Assembly: GCA_942493375.1 (NCBI GenBank)
Contig: OW818698.1
Location: forward strand, 558,001 to 622,000
Origin: G942493375 sp942493375
GTDB taxonomy: Bacteria > Armatimonadota > UBA5829
Reading direction: 5' to 3'
Length of the DNA stretch: 64,000 nucleotides
Shown here: positions 8,893-17,456 of the stretch, piece after piece
Layout: the number at the start of each line of letters is the position of its first letter
How positions within the stretch are numbered: the stretch's first letter is position 1
The notes under the pieces: model-generated
What the model saw: only the letters and a program-made list of their open reading frames with translations
What the model was told of the DNA's origin: nothing
Databases searched by the model: none
Program-made: the position numbers and the translations under genes

Positions 8893-9939
8893 ATGATCAA
8901 ATTGCTAATTGTGGACGATTCTGCGCTGATGCGCAAGCAGTTGGTAAACATCTTCAACGATCAGGACGATGTAGAGATCAGCGCTTGTCGCAACGGTGTA
9001 GAGGCTCTGCAGGAACTTCACGAATACAAACCGCATGTCATCACTCTGGACATAAACATGCCTGAGATGGATGGGCTAACGTGCTTAAGTAAAATCATGA
9101 ACGAGCGCCCTACTCCGGTGATAATGGTGTCATCACTGACTCAACGAGGTGCGATGGCAACCTATGAAGCTCTTGCAATGGGGGCAGTGGATTTTATAGC
9201 GAAACCGGATGGAACCATGTCTCAAAAAATGGAACTGGTCGGACGGGAGCTTATTGCAAAAGTCAGGTCTGCGGCGACTAGTAGAGTACGTGCACATATA
9301 AAGCAAAAGCCACCAGTTCGTTGTGGTGTAAAAACAGTCCGGAATAAACAAGCACGTCACACCGGGGCTGTAGGAGTTGTGCTGATAGGAGTATCTACCG
9401 GTGGGCCAGGAACACTGCAGGAAATCCTGCCATTATTGCCGCAGGAGTTCCCCTGGCCAATAGTCGTTGCACAGCATATGCCCAGCACTTTTACAAAGAG
9501 CTTTTCTGAAAGACTCGATACAATGTGCAATCTATCCGTTCGTGAAGTAATAAGTCCAACTCAGTTAGAGCCAGGCAATATTTACATAGCAAAAGGCGAT
9601 GCAGATATCGTACTCGGCAGACGTCCATCAGGAGTTACGGCTGGTTGTAAACCAATGAGTAGTCAATACAACTGGCATCCATCGGTAGAACTTATGGTAA
9701 CCAGCGCTATGCAGTGTTACGAACCTGCTGACATAATAGCTGTCCAGTTAACAGGGATGGGTGATGATGGCGCGAAACCTATGGCCCAGCTACATGAACT
9801 AGGAGGCAGGACGATCGCCGAGTCAGAAGAGACAGCCATAGTATTCGGTATGCCAAAAGAACTAATAGCACGAAATGGAGCTACATCGGTCCTCCCGGCA
9901 GGACGCATTGCAGCTCAGCTGGAAAACTGGACTGCTTAA
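8893..9939 (+). CDS. cheB: CheB: receptor glutamate methylesterase/deamidase response regulator
   Basis: 348 aa from ATG 8893, with GAGG at 8883-8886; a TTG four codons upstream lacks its own site. Receiver domain at about 1-120 with D8-D9 and phospho-acceptor D53 (TLDINMP). The C-terminal methylesterase domain starts near 165 and shows the catalytic serine in GVSTGGPG, histidine in VAQHMP and aspartate in LTGMGDDG. CheB removes methyl groups from receptor glutamates and so resets receptor activity; it opposes CheR, encoded two genes downstream. Length and all catalytic motifs are normal, so it should be active. It adapts presumably the double-tip receptor of the same cluster. Confidence 0.96.
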   Translation: MIKLLIVDDSALMRKQLVNIFNDQDDVEISACRNGVEALQELHEYKPHVITLDINMPEMDGLTCLSKIMNERPTPVIMVSSLTQRGAMATYEALAMGAVDFIAKPDGTMSQKMELVGRELIAKVRSAATSRVRAHIKQKPPVRCGVKTVRNKQARHTGAVGVVLIGVSTGGPGTLQEILPLLPQEFPWPIVVAQHMPSTFTKSFSERLDTMCNLSVREVISPTQLEPGNIYIAKGDADIVLGRRPSGVTAGCKPMSSQYNWHPSVELMVTSAMQCYEPADIIAVQLTGMGDDGAKPMAQLHELGGRTIAESEETAIVFGMPKELIARNGATSVLPAGRIAAQLENWTA

Positions 9940-9976
9940 CTACACTATTAATGATACAACAACCAAGGAGATGGTA

Positions 9977-10621
9977 ATGCCACTAGTCAAGCGAGACAAA
10001 GAAATACGGACACCTAATACGCGAAAAGCATCCAGGACCTACCCATTTCTCCTTGAGCAACTCAATACAGAGACTCCAACAGAACGCAGATGGGCAGCCC
10101 GTGACTTAGGTCAACATCCGGAGTCGGTGTTCGCATTGTGCGACAGATTACAGATTGAGAAAGACATTATAGTCAAGGAAATGATCTTCACATCTCTCAT
10201 CACCATTCACAATCCTGAATCTGTCGATGGACTATTCGATTTGTTGAGAAATGAAGATGCATATCTGCGCAATGGAGCGGCTGATGCTCTAAAAGTAATG
10301 TCGGATACCGTAGCATCCAGGCTTCACGATCTGCTTGCCGATGATGATGTCGATGTAAGGATATTCGCAGTAAACATAATGGCGTCCCTCCGCAATACAA
10401 ATGTCGTTGATTGGCTTATGCAGGTACTAAGGCATGAGTCTGATGTTAATGTTTGCGCAACTGTAATTGATGTGATCCGAGAGTTGGATGCTACTGAAGC
10501 TATTCCTGACTTATCACGACTCAAAGAAAAGTTCCATAGCGAACCATTCATCCTCTTTGCTGTTGATATGGCTCTTGGCCAATTGCAAGCTACTCAGCAA
10601 ACAACCAGAGGTGTTGCGTGA
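9977..10621 (+). CDS. HEAT-repeat protein of the chemosensory cluster
   Basis: 214 aa. AAGGAG at 9965-9970 sits directly against ATG 9971, so the ATG at 9977, six bases further, is preferred. It gives MPLVKRDKEIR, whose first residues match MPLVKK of the receptor at 4994. The rest is an all-helical set of about five HEAT-like repeats (for example VKEMIFTSLITIHNPESVDG, then LRNGAADALKVMSD and VRIFAVNIMASLRN), a typical protein-binding solenoid. No enzymatic motif is present. Its place between cheB and cheR, with a 4-bp overlap with cheR, suggests an adaptor or scaffold of the array. I recall HEAT proteins in some alphaproteobacterial che clusters, but could not check. Confidence 0.75.
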   Translation: MPLVKRDKEIRTPNTRKASRTYPFLLEQLNTETPTERRWAARDLGQHPESVFALCDRLQIEKDIIVKEMIFTSLITIHNPESVDGLFDLLRNEDAYLRNGAADALKVMSDTVASRLHDLLADDDVDVRIFAVNIMASLRNTNVVDWLMQVLRHESDVNVCATVIDVIRELDATEAIPDLSRLKEKFHSEPFILFAVDMALGQLQATQQTTRGVA

Positions 10622-11466
10622 AACCGCTGGAATTTGCTGGAGAACTGACACAGGCAGAATTCGACACTTTTCAAGACTTCTTTTACCGCAGTACCGGGAT
10701 GCGTTTTGAATCGTCAAAACGCTACTACGTGGATAAGAGAATTCTTGGTCGAATCACCGAAACCGGTGCGGGTAATTTTCATGATTATATGGTCCTGCTA
10801 AGGCGTAAGGACAATAAAGCCGAATTGCAGCACCTGGTCAATGTGATGACTATAAACGAAACATACTTCTTTCGGGATGAGTCTCAGTTTGAATGTCTCG
10901 TACGGTCTATACTGCCTGAAGTGGTGGCAAAGCTTCCAAAGGGGCGCACGATCAAGATATGGTCATCACCGTGTTCATCAGGAGAAGAACCCTATTCACT
11001 GGCATTGTATTTGCTGGAGTATTGGTCAAAGGTGGATATGTATGATATTGAAATTGTTGGGTCCGACATCGATACACACATACTGGAGTTGGCTGCAAAG
11101 GGAGTATATTCATGGAGGTCTGTCCAGCATTTACCCAAATCTATTCTGGCGAAGTACTTTCAAGAGACTGCAGGCGGAGATTTCAAATTCAGTGATGATA
11201 TCAAATCGGTTGTGCAGTTCAAGCGGGTGAACATTATGGACCCGGTACAGACCAAACAATTCCGTGAGTTTGATGTGATTTTTTCCCGCAACATGCTGAT
11301 CTACTTCGATGATATATCTCGGCGGGTTGCTGCGGACGTATTTTACGATTCGCTGCGTCCAGGAGGCTTCCTGTGTGTCGCGCCAACTGAATCTCTCAGC
11401 CATACTTCGGCGCTGTTCAAACTGCGTCGTTTTCCTGAAAGTCATATATACCAGAGGCCACTATGA
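10618..11466 (+). CDS. cheR: CheR: receptor glutamate O-methyltransferase
   Basis: 282 aa, GTG start overlapping the HEAT gene stop in GTGA, so translation is coupled. The N-terminal helical CheR domain spans about 1-85, and the SAM-dependent methyltransferase domain the rest. Diagnostic pieces are TINETYFFRD, the SAM-loop region SSPCSSGEEPYSLA, GSDIDTHILELA (ribose-binding acid) and FSRNMLIYFD, where the usual family sequence has CRN. It methylates receptor glutamates from S-adenosylmethionine and counteracts CheB. Length and motifs are standard for the family. The gene also overlaps cheY downstream by 4 bp (ATGA). Confidence 0.95.
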   Translation: MKPLEFAGELTQAEFDTFQDFFYRSTGMRFESSKRYYVDKRILGRITETGAGNFHDYMVLLRRKDNKAELQHLVNVMTINETYFFRDESQFECLVRSILPEVVAKLPKGRTIKIWSSPCSSGEEPYSLALYLLEYWSKVDMYDIEIVGSDIDTHILELAAKGVYSWRSVQHLPKSILAKYFQETAGGDFKFSDDIKSVVQFKRVNIMDPVQTKQFREFDVIFSRNMLIYFDDISRRVAADVFYDSLRPGGFLCVAPTESLSHTSALFKLRRFPESHIYQRPL

Positions 11467-11837
11467 GCAAGACAGTTCTTATAATAGATGATTCGGTTAC
11501 TGTGAGGATGTTTGTCAGCAATTTGCTGGCCACTGATGGATATTGTGTAGAACAAGCAGATAACGGTGTTGAAGGCGTAGAGAAAGCAGGAGAGAGTCAT
11601 TATGACCTTATTATCTCCGATATCAATATGCCAACAATGAACGGTTACTCTGCTGTTACAACTATTCGTCAAGATCCGACAAATCAAGGAGTGCCGATAA
11701 TCGTGATGAGCACTGCATCCAAAGACATAGATGCGACCAAGGCCTATGCCGCCGGAGCCAACCTGTATCTTACCAAACCGGTCAAACCAGACTTGCTTCT
11801 GGAAAGAGTACGGATGATCCTGGGAGATCAAAGATGA
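11463..11837 (+). CDS. cheY: CheY-type single-domain response regulator (first copy)
   Basis: 124 aa, one receiver domain. It keeps the acidic pair D9-D10, phospho-acceptor D53 (ISDINMP), the beta-4 hydroxyl residue (VMSTAS) and the lysine in LTKP. The start codon overlaps the cheR stop and the stop overlaps the cheA start, both as ATGA, giving a tightly coupled cheR-cheY-cheA set. It should accept phosphate from CheA. As no flagellar or pilus motor genes lie in the cluster, its target is unknown; a second CheY at 14540 could divide the work as output and phosphate sink. Confidence 0.93.
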   Translation: MSKTVLIIDDSVTVRMFVSNLLATDGYCVEQADNGVEGVEKAGESHYDLIISDINMPTMNGYSAVTTIRQDPTNQGVPIIVMSTASKDIDATKAYAAGANLYLTKPVKPDLLLERVRMILGDQR

Positions 11838-14143
11838 ATGCATTATTGATCGAATTTATTAATGAGGCTAGAGAACTGCTCGAGGACACCGGGACTAATT
11901 TGCTGGCGTTGGAGAAGAATCCAGACGACACCGACATTCTCAACATCTCGTTCCGAGCAATCCACACACTCAAGGGTGATTCTGGTCTGTTCGAATTTGA
12001 ACCGATAACGCGTGTACTGCATACATGTGAAGATATGCTGGACCAGCTTCGTGAAGGCAACATCCAGTTCGATGCATACATGGTGGATGCTCTGCTCAAA
12101 GCATGCGACTTAATCAGTTCATGGTTAGGCTCTCTGGAAGAGGATGAGTGTCTGCCATTACAGGCTACCAATATGGCAGACGATGTGATCAAGAAATTAC
12201 AAGTCTTCTTGTCAGATAATACAACCACAAATCCGAATACAGCTAGTAATGTGAGTACTATTACCTGGCTGCAGAATATACCTGAATCAACTAAAACAGA
12301 CGCAACTGAGCGGGCAACATTAGAATGCATGCCAATGTGTGTAGTAGAATACACCCCTGACGACCAGTGTTTCTTCCGAGGTGAAGATCCGATTTGTCTG
12401 GTACAACAGGTCCAAAACAACTTGTGGATGGAAATAAATCCTGTGAATCCCTTCCCGGTTCTCGAAGATTTGGATCCATACGCTTGCAATATATACTTCC
12501 ACGTCCTGTGCCTGGAAACGGTTGAGGAACTGGAATATCTTTTCAGGTTTAGTCGCAATCAGACTACCATTACCGAGATATTCCCGGAAGACTTGATGCA
12601 GGAACAATCACAGCCTGATGTTGCTACACCAGAGCTGAACTGTCTGCAAAGTATACTGCGCGAAACACTGACCGCACTGGATGTGATATCAGATGCCGAT
12701 GTATTCGAAGGTCGAGTGAAGTCTACATCCGAAGTGCTTCGCAGTGTGGCAAAGTCATCAAAAATGCACTCGATAGTCGATGCGATTAATCAGGCGGAAT
12801 GCGAAGCAATTGATCAGGTAGTCTTCATACCCATCCAATCGTGTATACGCAAGATACTGGACTCCCTGAATAAACCTGCACAAACTGGAACAGCCATGAG
12901 AGAGCAGCCCCGCGCTGATTCGCCTGCTGGCAAAGATCCGCTTGCAGAATCGAGAGTCTCGAACAACCAGGTGTTGAAAGTTGACCAAGCACGTTTGGAC
13001 AGAATAATGGCGTTGATAGGTGAGATGGTGGTAGCAAAGAACAGCCTTCCATACTTATCGCAGCGCGCAGAGACTACATATGGCGTCCGTAGCCTGGCTC
13101 GTGAGATAAAAGAGCAATATGTATCCATAAATCGGATTACCCAGGAAATGCAGGACGCGATTATGGAAGTCCGTATGCTGCCGGTATCCCATGTCCTCCA
13201 ACGCTTCCCCCGCCTTGTAAGAGACCTGAGCAAAAAGCTGGACAAGAAAATAGAATTTGTAACTGTTGGTGAGGAGACCGAAGCCGACAAGAATATGATC
13301 GAAGCACTTTCCGATCCGTTGATCCATATAATTCGCAACAGTATAGACCATGGAATAGAATCCCCTGCCCAAAGGCTTTCAGTTGGAAAGCCGGAAACTG
13401 GGACGATCAAAGTCCGCAGCTCCCAGGAAAATGGACGAGTTGAGATCGAAATATCCGATGATGGCCACGGCATCGACTCAGAAGCTGTGAAAAACAAAGC
13501 TCTCAGACAGGGTCTAATTACCGAAGAAGAAGCTCTTTCACTGAGCGAACGAGAGCTGATAAACCTGGTATTTCGCCCCGGTTTCTCCACAATGGAGCAA
13601 GTCTCAGAATTGTCCGGAAGAGGGGTTGGAATGGATGTAGTCCGGTCAGGAGTTGAACGTGCCGGTGGAACAGTCTCGCTCAGCAGTCGTACCGGACATG
13701 GGACTACTGTGAATATCTCCCTTCCGATGACAATGGCCACTTCACACGTGGTGCTTGTAGAAGCGGACACACAATCATTTGGAGTTCCAATCGAAATGGT
13801 AGTTGAAACCGTTAAGATTCCTCGCAGTTCGATATTCAAAATCAAGCAGCGAGAAGTATTTGTACTGAGAGAACGCACCGTACCGTTAGTTCAATTGAGA
13901 AAAGCTCTCCACCTTCGAGAGAATACTGCCAATGCAGACGATGAATGTGCAGTGCTGGTGGTTCGCCTTATGGGTGGAAACATCGGAATAATGGTAGACG
14001 ATTTTCATGACAATGTAGAAGTCATTCTAAAACCCTTGGAAGGAATCATGACTTCGATAAAAGGTTTTACCAATACAGCACTACTTGGTGATGGGTCCGT
14101 TTTATTGATTCTTGACCTAAAGGAGCTTGTCCAATGCCAGTAA
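11834..14143 (+). CDS. cheA: CheA: chemosensory histidine kinase
   Basis: 769 aa. P1 (HPt) at about 1-110 with the phospho-accepting H44 in RAIHTLKGDSGLF. Residues about 140-260 form a divergent region in the place of P2. P3 dimerisation begins near VLKVDQARLDRIMALIGEMV, and P4 ATPase shows the N-box DPLIHIIRNSIDHG, G1 ISDDGHGID and GRGVGMDVV plus GHGTTVNISLP. The C-terminal P5 (CheW-like) starts near SHVVLVEADTQSFGVPI. All kinase boxes look intact. It is the central kinase that feeds CheB and the two CheY proteins. The 4-bp ATGA overlap with cheY and a 10-bp overlap with the following small gene indicate one transcript. Confidence 0.96.
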   Translation: MNALLIEFINEARELLEDTGTNLLALEKNPDDTDILNISFRAIHTLKGDSGLFEFEPITRVLHTCEDMLDQLREGNIQFDAYMVDALLKACDLISSWLGSLEEDECLPLQATNMADDVIKKLQVFLSDNTTTNPNTASNVSTITWLQNIPESTKTDATERATLECMPMCVVEYTPDDQCFFRGEDPICLVQQVQNNLWMEINPVNPFPVLEDLDPYACNIYFHVLCLETVEELEYLFRFSRNQTTITEIFPEDLMQEQSQPDVATPELNCLQSILRETLTALDVISDADVFEGRVKSTSEVLRSVAKSSKMHSIVDAINQAECEAIDQVVFIPIQSCIRKILDSLNKPAQTGTAMREQPRADSPAGKDPLAESRVSNNQVLKVDQARLDRIMALIGEMVVAKNSLPYLSQRAETTYGVRSLAREIKEQYVSINRITQEMQDAIMEVRMLPVSHVLQRFPRLVRDLSKKLDKKIEFVTVGEETEADKNMIEALSDPLIHIIRNSIDHGIESPAQRLSVGKPETGTIKVRSSQENGRVEIEISDDGHGIDSEAVKNKALRQGLITEEEALSLSERELINLVFRPGFSTMEQVSELSGRGVGMDVVRSGVERAGGTVSLSSRTGHGTTVNISLPMTMATSHVVLVEADTQSFGVPIEMVVETVKIPRSSIFKIKQREVFVLRERTVPLVQLRKALHLRENTANADDECAVLVVRLMGGNIGIMVDDFHDNVEVILKPLEGIMTSIKGFTNTALLGDGSVLLILDLKELVQCQ

Positions 14144-14373
14144 ATAACTATGAACGAGAGATAACCCTGGTCGGAGAATGCAACGCTGAAGAAGCTGACA
14201 TATTACTCGGTTTTCTCCTGGAACAACCGGATAAAAAGGTAAACCTGGAAGATTGTGAACACCTGCATTGTTCGCTAATGCAGGTTCTGATGGCTGCACA
14301 CGCAAACATCAACCCACCCAGTAATGAGCGATTAGCCTGGCTGTTAAAAGCAGCTCTTGCGAACAAGAATTAG
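14134..14373 (+). CDS. Small STAS-like protein overlapping cheA
   Basis: 79 aa, starting inside the last codons of cheA (10-bp overlap), so it is very likely translated from the same message. The pattern ITLVGECNAEEADILLGFLL, then VNLEDCEHLHCSLMQVLMAA resembles the beta-strand, helix, strand, then helix of anti-anti-sigma (STAS) folds, where the loop after the second strand carries the regulatory serine; here SLMQVL follows HLHC. It may modulate kinase or receptor complexes. I recall similar short proteins beside cheA in some other lineages but cannot confirm that here. Function is otherwise unknown. Confidence 0.6.
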   Translation: MPVNNYEREITLVGECNAEEADILLGFLLEQPDKKVNLEDCEHLHCSLMQVLMAAHANINPPSNERLAWLLKAALANKN

Positions 14374-14397
14374 TAAGTGTTGAGTCTTGGGTAGTAT

Positions 14398-14482
14398 GTC
14401 ATCCTGAATGCAATAAAGCAGGTGTAAATGCTAAGGCATTTACACCTGCTTTATTGAGATCCTTCATTGCATTCAGGATGAC
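14398..14482. repeat. Nested inverted repeat made of two facing CATCCTGA elements
   Basis: Outer arms of 17 bp, 14398-14414 (GTCATCCTGAATGCAAT) and 14466-14482, enclose inner arms of 20 bp at 14412-14431 and 14436-14455 with a TAAG loop; both are perfect. The right side read on the minus strand is a full copy of the GTCATCCTGAATGCAATGAA type element that also builds the satellite at 1-1830. It lies between the STAS-like gene and the second cheY and could end or attenuate the transcript. No U tract follows. Confidence 0.85.
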
Positions 14483-14539
14483 AATATTCTGTTAACAGTG
14501 AACTGTTACAAGAATTAGGGTGATAAGGAGAACTGCAAG

Positions 14540-14932
14540 TTGAGAACTATACTTTTCATTGATGATTCTTCGATCATGCGTGCATCCATCCCTCCGAGCC
14601 TGCGCAAACAGGACTTTGAGGTAATCGAGGCATGCGATGGAGTTGATGCACTGGGGAAGCTCAACGCCGGGTTGAAACCTGACGTTATCATCACCGATTT
14701 GAATATGCCGAATATGGATGGTCTGACTTTTGTTAAAGAAGCCCGCAAAATGCGGACGCTTCGTTTTGTCCCAATATATGTATTGACGACTGAAAAAAAA
14801 CAAGAGAAACAGGACGAAGTCAGAGCCGCAGGAGCTACCGGATGGTTCACTAAAGCCAACTTTAGAGATGAACTGTTCGAGGTACTAAAAAAAGTCTGCG
14901 TACCCACCGGAGCATACACCTGTCGCACATAG
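14540..14932 (+). CDS. cheY: CheY-type single-domain response regulator (second copy)
   Basis: 130 aa with a TTG start, supported by AAGGAG at 14525-14530, 9 nt upstream. The receiver has D8-D9, phospho-acceptor D53 (ITDLNMP), the beta-4 threonine (VLTTEK) and the conserved lysine in FTKANF. The tail runs slightly past the fold. It differs clearly from the CheY at 11463, so the two probably have different roles. Sequence between the two copies includes the nested hairpin at 14398-14482, which may set its expression apart from the cheA message. Confidence 0.93.
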   Translation: MRTILFIDDSSIMRASIPPSLRKQDFEVIEACDGVDALGKLNAGLKPDVIITDLNMPNMDGLTFVKEARKMRTLRFVPIYVLTTEKKQEKQDEVRAAGATGWFTKANFRDELFEVLKKVCVPTGAYTCRT

Positions 14933-15046
14933 TAGTCTGGTCAAACTCGACATCAACCAGATGTTGATACTTACCAAAACACATTCTGGCGTTATATTCA
15001 GCAGGACATGCATTCTTTAGGCATTCAGGGCATTGGAGGTGATAAC

Positions 15047-15556
15047 TTGGGAGACATGCAGCAGCAACAGGACTTGGACATACAGGCAATCGAGAAAATG
15101 GATGAAGAAATAGTCGCTCGATTAAAACTCACAATAGACGATAGCGTTCAGTGGGCGGAGACTTGGATAACTTCAGTTACCGAAATTGATAGTCAAGTAG
15201 CGCAATTTTTCGAGGTTATACAGGAAATTGCAAAGGAAATAATAGTCCTTTCCGAACCTGCGCATACGAAGGATAATAAGAGCGACCTCAAGCAACTTGC
15301 TGCGAAACTTGATCAGGCAGAAAGAGAATGCCGTGAACATTTTAACGCCAAAGTCATGGAAGCCTATATGTGCATGCAATATCAAGACATAATCAAACAG
15401 TCGCTGGAACGTGCAGCTGAAGCCCTGACAAGACGCAGCACATTCATTTCCACACAGACTGACGCAATACCAAAAGAGAATACTGAATATCCTTCAAAAT
15501 CAGAGATGGGACATATTTTAGCCGATTATATCGAAAGCGACAGCAGGCACCGATAG
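15047..15556 (+). CDS. Helical protein with a CheZ-like DxxxQ motif, candidate CheY phosphatase
   Basis: 169 aa from TTG 15047, chosen because GGAGGT (15035-15040) is 6 nt upstream; ATG 15008 and ATG 15056 are alternatives in frame. The protein is predicted to be almost all helix: a long helix up to about residue 68, a polar loop (SEPAHTKDNKSD), then a second long helix. In that second helix lies MQYQDIIKQSLERA, with D114 and Q118 spaced as the D-x-x-x-Q pair that CheZ and related phosphatases use to dephosphorylate CheY. The hairpin layout also fits CheZ. Overall similarity to classical CheZ (about 214 aa) is low, and the terminal CheY-binding helix of CheZ is not evident. It follows the second cheY by about 115 bp. 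Confidence 0.5.
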   Translation: MGDMQQQQDLDIQAIEKMDEEIVARLKLTIDDSVQWAETWITSVTEIDSQVAQFFEVIQEIAKEIIVLSEPAHTKDNKSDLKQLAAKLDQAERECREHFNAKVMEAYMCMQYQDIIKQSLERAAEALTRRSTFISTQTDAIPKENTEYPSKSEMGHILADYIESDSRHR

Positions 15557-15580
15557 CAATACTATATTCAGAATCTGATT

Positions 15581-15610
15581 CATTGCCCCGACCATGAGAT
15601 CGGGGCAATG
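15581..15610. terminator. 11-bp hairpin closing the chemosensory cluster
   Basis: Arms CATTGCCCCGA (15581-15591) and TCGGGGCAATG (15600-15610) with an 8-nt loop, 25 bp after the last gene. The sequence after it is only mildly T-rich. A terminator is plausible. The rest of 15557-15848 shows no gene. Confidence 0.55.
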
Positions 15611-15848
15611 AATGACCCCTATTTAAATCCCCCCATAATTACTTATTTTCATCAAACCATGTAACCAACCCACACGTGAGGTGTCTAACTATATGCGATT
15701 GGTACGTACGGAACAATACACTTCCGGATTGCCGGTAATTCCTGCACCAACACAAAATCAGTAAACTGACTTAGCGTGAATATTTGGGTATGATCTATAG
15801 TGTTGATCCGTAGATTTGCGTCAATTCAGTAAAGGAGTAACATTAAGT

Positions 15849-17162
15849 ATGAAAGCACGGTACCTGATCGTCGCCACCTGCGTGGCATTACTACTGGCTT
15901 TTACCTCGGTTGCCTATTGTCAGGACACGTCCTACAAATTGAGCGCCGATGCCCGGCAGCAGATATACACCAAGGGTGTACCGCATATCGATGTAAACGG
16001 CAAGACCGTCACCGAGTTTAACCCGAAGACTTCGTTCTTCCCCATTCTCCTCTACCACGCTACAGACTTCCTGGACACAGCAGAAACCATGCCTACACCG
16101 TTTGATAAGCTTCGTGAGGCTGGGTTCAATGGTGTTCACACTTCTGCTTATACAAAAAGTGGTATGACACAGGCTTATATGGACCGCCTGCAGGCAAACG
16201 ATCTGCGGATGGTCAAAGTCGTTGCTGAGGAGAAAGAAGTCAAACAGTTCGCTTCTCATCCTGCTATGCTGGCTTGGAACGTGATGGATGAACCGGAAGC
16301 AGATGGCAAGGTTGCAGAATATCCGAGCAGGTTTGACTACTTTGACAAGCGTGTGCAGATGATTAGAGAAACTGACAAGGTCCATCCTGCTTATGTAAAT
16401 ACCACATGGATTCAGAATGAATACTGGACAAAATGGCAGCAGACAGGCGATATTGCCAGCCAGGACAACTACATTGTTGGCCCAGCTCAGCCCGATTCCT
16501 GGTCAAAGACCAATGGAATACCGGAAAATCTCTCTCAGACTGTCAAACTTAATGATCAAAAGAAGCCGGTCTGGTTTATAGCTCAAGCGTTTTCTGAGGA
16601 CAAACCTGTTAACTGGGGACTGCCTACCTCTGTGCAGCTGCGTTCGATGGTATACACAGCCATCGTCCATGGCGCCACAGCAATGGAATATTTCACCATG
16701 GATAACGACATAGTCCGGGGGGCTGGTTTGTATGGTATTTCACCCGACCCCAAAGAACACTACACTGAGGGTACTGGAGTTGCTGCTGACAGTGCCAGAC
16801 GAGATCTTATGAAAGAGCTCTGGAATACAGCGTCTGAAACCAACAAAGAGCTCAAAGCTCTGACTCCATGGATACTATCACCGACATCAGATATCGATTA
16901 CAGTGTCTATGTGCAGGGAGACAGCAAAACCAAGACTCCTATCCGCACAATCCTGAAACGTTACAAAAACGATTTTGTGATGTTCGCTGTAAATATAGAC
17001 AATGCCCCAATCGATGTCCGGATCGATTTCGACAATCAAATCGGACTCAAGACTGCCAAGGTACTGTATGAAACAAGAAAGGAAGTTGCACTAACAGGCT
17101 CATCCCTGAAAGACACCTTCAAACCTTTCGAAGTCCACATCTACAAATACAGCATACAGTAG
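15849..17162 (+). CDS. Secreted glycoside-hydrolase-like TIM-barrel protein
   Basis: 437 aa from ATG 15849, with AAAGGAG at 15831-15837; a TTG 11 codons upstream is less likely. The first ~28 residues are a signal peptide ending at AYCQ, so it is exported. The body reads like a (beta/alpha)8 glycosidase: NPKTSFFPILLYH, GFNGVHTSAYTKSG, then LAWNVMDEPEA, where the glutamate in DEP sits where GH-A clan enzymes keep the acid/base, and GATAMEYFTMDND, a possible nucleophile strand. A C-terminal beta domain follows. Closest style is beta-galactosidase/cellulase-like hypotheticals; substrate is unknown. No transporter or regulator is beside it. Confidence 0.6.
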   Translation: MKARYLIVATCVALLLAFTSVAYCQDTSYKLSADARQQIYTKGVPHIDVNGKTVTEFNPKTSFFPILLYHATDFLDTAETMPTPFDKLREAGFNGVHTSAYTKSGMTQAYMDRLQANDLRMVKVVAEEKEVKQFASHPAMLAWNVMDEPEADGKVAEYPSRFDYFDKRVQMIRETDKVHPAYVNTTWIQNEYWTKWQQTGDIASQDNYIVGPAQPDSWSKTNGIPENLSQTVKLNDQKKPVWFIAQAFSEDKPVNWGLPTSVQLRSMVYTAIVHGATAMEYFTMDNDIVRGAGLYGISPDPKEHYTEGTGVAADSARRDLMKELWNTASETNKELKALTPWILSPTSDIDYSVYVQGDSKTKTPIRTILKRYKNDFVMFAVNIDNAPIDVRIDFDNQIGLKTAKVLYETRKEVALTGSSLKDTFKPFEVHIYKYSIQ

Positions 17163-17179
17163 CCCACTCCAGTAATAAA

Positions 17180-17215
17180 CCGATGGTCGGCCCCATCCAA
17201 TATCCCGACCATCGG
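17180..17215 (+). terminator. 11-bp hairpin downstream of the glycosidase-like gene
   Basis: Arms CCGATGGTCGG (17180-17190) and CCGACCATCGG (17205-17215) are perfect, loop 14 nt, starting 18 bp after the stop codon. No U tract is present. The following ~240 bp before the NACHT gene show no other feature. Confidence 0.5.
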
Positions 17216-17456
17216 CTCCCTCCGCCCATTGTCTCCTGACTCCTGTCCACCGTCTCCTAATGTGACATTGGTATATTGTATTAGCAACGATTGCTCAAAG
17301 TGGATTTCGAGTTCGAAATGGGGTTAGTTGCTTATGTAGCATACTTGCATATTCTAATTACATTCACTATACTTGCCAATAACTAATCACAAAATATCAC
17401 TTACTACCACAACGTGTTATTGTTTATGATCCCAATATATGCTGGAGGTCACCTTG

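Noticed and set aside
12814..13878. 354-codon minus-strand frame
   Set aside because: It is the complement of cheA; the composition (Ser and Arg-rich) is that of an antisense shadow, and cheA motifs are all intact.
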